This document shows positions 5,413 to 8,442 of a stretch of 8,442 nucleotides of DNA, piece after piece. Numbering within the stretch: the first letter of the stretch is position 1; each line of letters begins with the position of its first letter. The notes under the pieces are model-generated. The model did not search any database. It saw only the letters and a program-made list of their open reading frames with translations, and had not been told where the DNA came from. The stretch is from a bacterium. Lineage in GTDB: Bacteria > CSSED10-310 > JAJRTK01. The position numbers and the translations under genes were made by a program. Location: assembly GCA_024278345.1 (NCBI GenBank), contig JAJRTK010000537.1, positions 1-8,442 on the forward strand. The letters run 5' to 3'.

Positions 5413-5502
5413 CCAGGGAGCTGGCTCCCTGGCGTGGGTCTGGGAGCGGCGTTCCCAGCGGAGGTCCGGAGGCGGAGCCTCCGCCGGGTTCCAGGCCTGG
5501 AA
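5413..5502. repeat. Cluster of four adjacent GC-rich palindromes
   Basis: Four palindromes follow one another with few spare bases. CCAGGGAGC/GCTCCCTGG (5413-5432) has a 9-bp stem. CTGGGAGCG/CGTTCCCAG (5440-5458) has one mismatch. GGAGGC/GCCTCC (5468-5482) can instead pair as GGCGGAG/CTCCGCC (5471-5485). TTCCAGGCCTGGAA (5489-5502) is fully palindromic. The arrangement recalls REP/BIME-type palindromic repeats found between genes in many GC-rich bacteria. No transposase or RAYT gene is present in the window. Confidence 0.75.
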
Positions 5503-5602
5503 GCCCTGGCGCGGCGTTGAAATTCTGTACCGTGGCCGGGTCCGAGCGACAGCGAGAGCTGCCGAAGGCACCAACGATGACCGAAGCCACCAGAGCTGCC
5601 GC

Positions 5603-5625
5603 CGCTTCCCAGACCCAGGGAAGCG
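5603..5625. repeat. 8-bp hairpin 40 bases past the metalloprotease stop
   Basis: CGCTTCCC (5603-5610) and GGGAAGCG (5618-5625) pair perfectly around a 7-base loop. On the minus strand it lies about 40 bases after the stop codon of the metalloprotease gene, so it could protect or end that message, but no T-run follows. Confidence 0.55.
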
Positions 5626-5634
5626 ATGACAACC

Positions 5635-5646
5635 TGTCCCGCCTTA
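5635..5646 (+). repeat. Second direct copy of TGTCCCGCCTTA
   Basis: This 12-base motif is identical to 5119-5130, the outer end of the right inverted-repeat arm. It also matches, with one change, the reverse complement of 98-109. It lies 19 bases before the end of the metalloprotease gene. The two direct copies bracket a 528-base block that contains every repeat in this gap. Confidence 0.7.
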
Positions 5647-5664
5647 TGCGGATGCCCAAGGCGG

Positions 5665-8328
5665 CTACCGTGCCGGAATCTGGTAAGCCGCTTCCAGAGC
5701 TCGTTGGATTCGGTTTTGGCTCTCTTCCAGGTGTGCCCTGGACATGGGGCCTAAATCCTTGTTTCCAAGTAGTGTTTCCATCTCCTTCGCCAGATTGGAC
5801 AGCTCGTGGCGGCTCAAGCTGACGGCGTCTCTGGGAACTCCGTGGGCCGGATTGAGAGCGAGCTGGATGAAACCCTTCAGGTGGACCCGCTGTAGCTCGC
5901 GCCGCTGTACCGATATGAGCTCTTCCCCCGCCTTTGGCGCCGAGCCAAGCTCAGACCAGACCGCGGACGTCAACGTTGGGAGAAGCTCGGCCAGGGGGAA
6001 CCGATCCTCCGGTTTGTCAAAGGCCGCTTCGGCGTTTTGGACCCGGGAAAGTACTGCTGGCGACAAGAGCCGCATCACGGCGGCGCCCCTGATGGCGCTC
6101 AGGAATCGATTGAGTGGAAAATCAGTGCTGTCGCCCCAGGTGTGGAGGCCCCAGTGGTTCCAGGTTTCCGCTGGCAACGATCTGAGCAGTTTTGGCGTCA
6201 GCGTCACTCGGTCCGCGTCGAAGGCATACTCTTCCAGAATTTTCAAGGCCCGCCGTTGGATCTTCGCCGGGACCGGCTCCAGAGGGCTGCGATCCTGGGT
6301 TTGACCCTTGTGAAGTCGTGTCACGTTGTAGCCGCCGATGAATCGACTCTGCGTGCGCATAGAAGAATAATATTTCCACAAAAGGCTCTGCACGAAGGAA
6401 CGCAGAAGCTGGAACCGCTCTCCGTCCGCCAGCAGATCGTCGATGAGCTTGTCTTGAAGACGGCTTGCCACATAATCCACCTGCTGCCGTGACCATTCCA
6501 GCGGGTCGGAACTCAGATCGAAAAGGGCCGTGTAAGGATCCACCGACCCCATAGGCCCCCCGTAGGCGTTTTCGTCCGTCGCGAAGGCCAGGCCCGGTTC
6601 AGCAGACCGGGAAGCTGTCTTATCCAACGCTTCCAGTTCCTGCTCGGGAGACTGAATGTTGGGGATGGGCTTGTAGCCATATTCGATGGCCCAATAGTCG
6701 TAGGGCCCGATGGTGCTGGGGAAATACTCGCCCTGCTCCGTTCCGGGGGGCGCCAGGTTGATGGGGTTGTAGTCCATCACCGATCCCGCAAGACCATGGA
6801 TCGACGTGTAAGATGCGTCATGAATCTTGTCTAGAGGCGTCGCCGTCGATCCCTTGAAGTTGTGGCGCAGTCCAAGGACGTGTCCGAATTCGTGCATCAC
6901 GAGATCTTTGATCGCCGCGTCGAGAAACTGTTGCGGAGCGGGCATTCCGGGCGCCATGAGCCCCGAAGCTCGCATTGCGAAAAGACCGAGACCCACCTGA
7001 ATGCCCAATTGCTGGGAAAGCGTGCAGATCCGCCCGCTCCGGAGCATCGACTCTGGCACTGGTGGCGCGTCCGGCCCCACGGGCTCCGGCTTCGTGCCAT
7101 AACGCCGCCACAACCTGTTGTAACCGCGAAGAACCGACGAGTGGATCAGAATGTCCGCGTGGAAGATCTGGCCAGTCCTGGGATCGGCTCGGCTCGGGCC
7201 GAACCCGCCGAACCAGGCATCAGTCGCCCAGCGGATCGTGGAGTAACGGACGTCCTCCGAGTCCCAGTCGGCGTCGTCCGGCTGGTAACGAACCTCAATG
7301 GCATCGACGATGCCCACGGCCTCAAACGCCTTGTTCCATTCCAAAAGCCCTCGGCGCACCGCCGGGCGATTCGAGTAAGGGATCGACTTGTCCATGTAGA
7401 TGACGATGGGGGCTAAAGGCGGCGATCGATCGGCCTTGGGGTTGGCTTTTTTTAGGTTCCAGCGGTTGACGTACCGGATGAAAGGAGCCTGGTCTCCCGG
7501 CAGTGACAGATCCTTGAGGACCGTGGTGAAATAGCCCACCCGATCGTCGGCCAACCGCGGCAGGTAGCTCCCTGTTGCTGGCGGCTGCACCAGGCTGTAC
7601 CGAACCGTCACCGGCACGGCCCGGCTATCGGGGATCGTCCCCAGATCGCTCGTATTGTCCGTGGCGAAGGTGTGCTGGACATCGATCTCGATGTTCAAAG
7701 GGAAGACTTTGACGTTGCCCCACCGCGTCCGCGTGGGATCCAGCATGACATTGCCCCCAAGAATCCAACGAAGGCTCATGCCAAGCCCCGGAAGATCGCC
7801 GAAGAGCGCTTGAGACAGATCCACAAGCAGGCTTCCGCTGTTCTCGTCTTCCGCGACGATGGGAAGCGCGGCGAGGATCGAATCCGAATACCCCTCCTTG
7901 ACGACCCAGGCAAGGCGGCTGTCTTCCGACGACCGAAACCGAATATTCACCCGCCGGAACTCTATGCGATCCCCCGCGCGGGTAAAGGTCACCATCCAGT
8001 CGTCGAAAAGGCTCATTCCCGACACCAGCATCGCTTGACCCAAACCCGATTTGATGGCGGAAACCATCAAAAACTGCCGGCCAAGGTCCTGCGGTTGCAG
8101 CTCCAGAAGCAACTTGTTGTCCTTCCGGTGAAGCCGAAGCAGCCCCTCAAGCAGTGTCGTCTCTTCAAGGGCCTTTTGGAACGCGTCCACCACTTCGGCT
8201 TGGCCGTTGTTCCCAGCGGGTTGAGCCTGCAGATCCACCTGGGGCCAGAGTATCAAAGCCGCCGCAAGAGCCAATGTCGAGCCGCGCCGCCGCATTCCTA
8301 GCAGTGGCTTCCAGAGTTGGTGAGTCAT
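5665..8328 (-). CDS. Exported zinc-dependent metalloprotease (DUF5117/DUF4953-type)
   Basis: This is an 887-residue exported peptidase. Residues 1-35 form a signal peptide (MRRRG, then a hydrophobic run, cleavage near LQA/Q). Residues 45-170 and 190-300 fit the N-terminal DUF5118- and DUF5117-like regions (for example FLMVSAIKSGLG and VRYSLVQPP). The catalytic domain has the metzincin-type zinc motif HEFGHVLGLRH (479-489; zinc ligands His479, His483, His489; base Glu480), followed by NFKGS and a Met-turn candidate SVMDYNP (516-522). The remainder to 887 is a helical C-terminal part typical of these large proteins. The start at 8328 has GGAGG ten bases upstream; the ATG at 8295 has no usable spacing. 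It acts in the periplasm or outside the cell; the substrate is unknown. It stands alone on its strand, with the stop 19 bases from a repeat motif. Family names are recalled, not searched. Confidence 0.93.
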   Translation of the reverse strand: MTHQLWKPLLGMRRRGSTLALAAALILWPQVDLQAQPAGNNGQAEVVDAFQKALEETTLLEGLLRLHRKDNKLLLELQPQDLGRQFLMVSAIKSGLGQAMLVSGMSLFDDWMVTFTRAGDRIEFRRVNIRFRSSEDSRLAWVVKEGYSDSILAALPIVAEDENSGSLLVDLSQALFGDLPGLGMSLRWILGGNVMLDPTRTRWGNVKVFPLNIEIDVQHTFATDNTSDLGTIPDSRAVPVTVRYSLVQPPATGSYLPRLADDRVGYFTTVLKDLSLPGDQAPFIRYVNRWNLKKANPKADRSPPLAPIVIYMDKSIPYSNRPAVRRGLLEWNKAFEAVGIVDAIEVRYQPDDADWDSEDVRYSTIRWATDAWFGGFGPSRADPRTGQIFHADILIHSSVLRGYNRLWRRYGTKPEPVGPDAPPVPESMLRSGRICTLSQQLGIQVGLGLFAMRASGLMAPGMPAPQQFLDAAIKDLVMHEFGHVLGLRHNFKGSTATPLDKIHDASYTSIHGLAGSVMDYNPINLAPPGTEQGEYFPSTIGPYDYWAIEYGYKPIPNIQSPEQELEALDKTASRSAEPGLAFATDENAYGGPMGSVDPYTALFDLSSDPLEWSRQQVDYVASRLQDKLIDDLLADGERFQLLRSFVQSLLWKYYSSMRTQSRFIGGYNVTRLHKGQTQDRSPLEPVPAKIQRRALKILEEYAFDADRVTLTPKLLRSLPAETWNHWGLHTWGDSTDFPLNRFLSAIRGAAVMRLLSPAVLSRVQNAEAAFDKPEDRFPLAELLPTLTSAVWSELGSAPKAGEELISVQRRELQRVHLKGFIQLALNPAHGVPRDAVSLSRHELSNLAKEMETLLGNKDLGPMSRAHLEESQNRIQRALEAAYQIPAR

Positions 8329-8442
8329 GTCGGGCGATCCTCCAAGTGAGGTAGGGAAATTCCACGATTTGCCGGAAAGTTGATTCCTTCTCCGCTACAC
8401 AGGGCCTTTTTCCAGTTGGTTCCGGTCGAACCTAACAAAAAA
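8329..8442 (-). promoter_or_regulatory. Upstream region of the metalloprotease gene
   Basis: Read on the minus strand, this region has GGAGG at a spacing of ten bases from the ATG and an A/T-rich stretch near the window edge (TTTTTTG, then GGAAAAAGG). I see no clear promoter boxes or operator palindrome. The promoter may lie here or beyond the window. Confidence 0.35.

Larger units (their letters stand above)
5099..5664. other. Gene-free, highly structured stretch between convergent genes
   Basis: Both flanking genes end here (5098 on plus, 5665 on minus). The translations are Pro/Arg/Gly-rich and driven by palindromes, with no domain. The stretch holds the right inverted-repeat arm (5119-5217), a nested hairpin (5164-5230), a short repeat (5220-5240), a run of hairpins (5262-5285, 5413-5502, 5603-5625) and a second TGTCCCGCCTTA (5635-5646). 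Hairpins between convergent genes could help end transcription from both sides, but none has a T-run typical of intrinsic terminators. Confidence 0.6.

Noticed and set aside
5213-5659. Open frames of about 150 codons on both strands of the 5.1-5.7 kb gap
   Set aside because: They are made largely of palindromes, so both strands give similar Pro/Arg/Gly-rich text. There is no ribosome site and they cross repeat boundaries.

Overview
The window is GC-rich bacterial chromosome with six protein-coding genes and two gene-free stretches that share a family of structured repeats. The host cannot be fixed from sequence alone. The exported thioredoxin-TPR protein, the very large HExxHxxGxxH metalloprotease of the DUF5117/DUF4953 type and the GC-rich palindromic repeats in intergenic DNA suggest a Verrucomicrobia-, Acidobacteria- or Planctomycetes-like Gram-negative bacterium. 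This placement is inference with low confidence.

Layout. Positions 1-565 hold no convincing gene. They contain one arm (1-109) of a long inverted repeat, two strong hairpins (180-205 and 391-408) and two copies of a short direct repeat (from 415 and 450). Positions 566-2783 are a compact minus-strand operon, read in the order thiE (thiamine-phosphate synthase), thiD (HMP/HMP-P kinase), then an alpha/beta hydrolase. Each junction is a 4-base ATGA start/stop overlap. Positions 2784-3008 are a short intergenic gap with a 22-base tandem repeat and no recognisable TPP riboswitch. Positions 3009-4085 (minus) encode an exported thioredoxin-fold protein with an intact WCGPC motif and a TPR tail. It is divergent, across 98 bases, from 4184-5098 (plus), an unrecognised exported protein built from two similar beta-rich halves. 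Positions 5099-5664 are gene-free and hold the second inverted-repeat arm (5119-5217), a further copy of the short repeat, a run of close-packed hairpins (5413-5502) and a repeat of the arm's end motif (5635-5646). Positions 5665-8328 (minus) encode an exported zinc metalloprotease of 887 residues. Positions 8329-8442 are its upstream region.

How the genes relate. ThiD makes HMP pyrophosphate and ThiE joins it to the thiazole phosphate to give thiamine phosphate, so these two are one functional unit; the coupled hydrolase is of unknown substrate. The thioredoxin-TPR protein, the two-domain protein and the metalloprotease all carry export signals and probably act in the envelope or outside the cell, but nothing shows that they share a pathway.

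The least explained feature is the repeat system. An 88-base segment, 86 identical, occurs in opposite orientation on either side of the whole 5-kb gene block. It has an internal hairpin and ends in TGTCCCRCCTTA, and that end motif recurs about 0.5 kb away. The simplest reading is a dispersed, non-coding (possibly miniature mobile) element; no transposase is visible.
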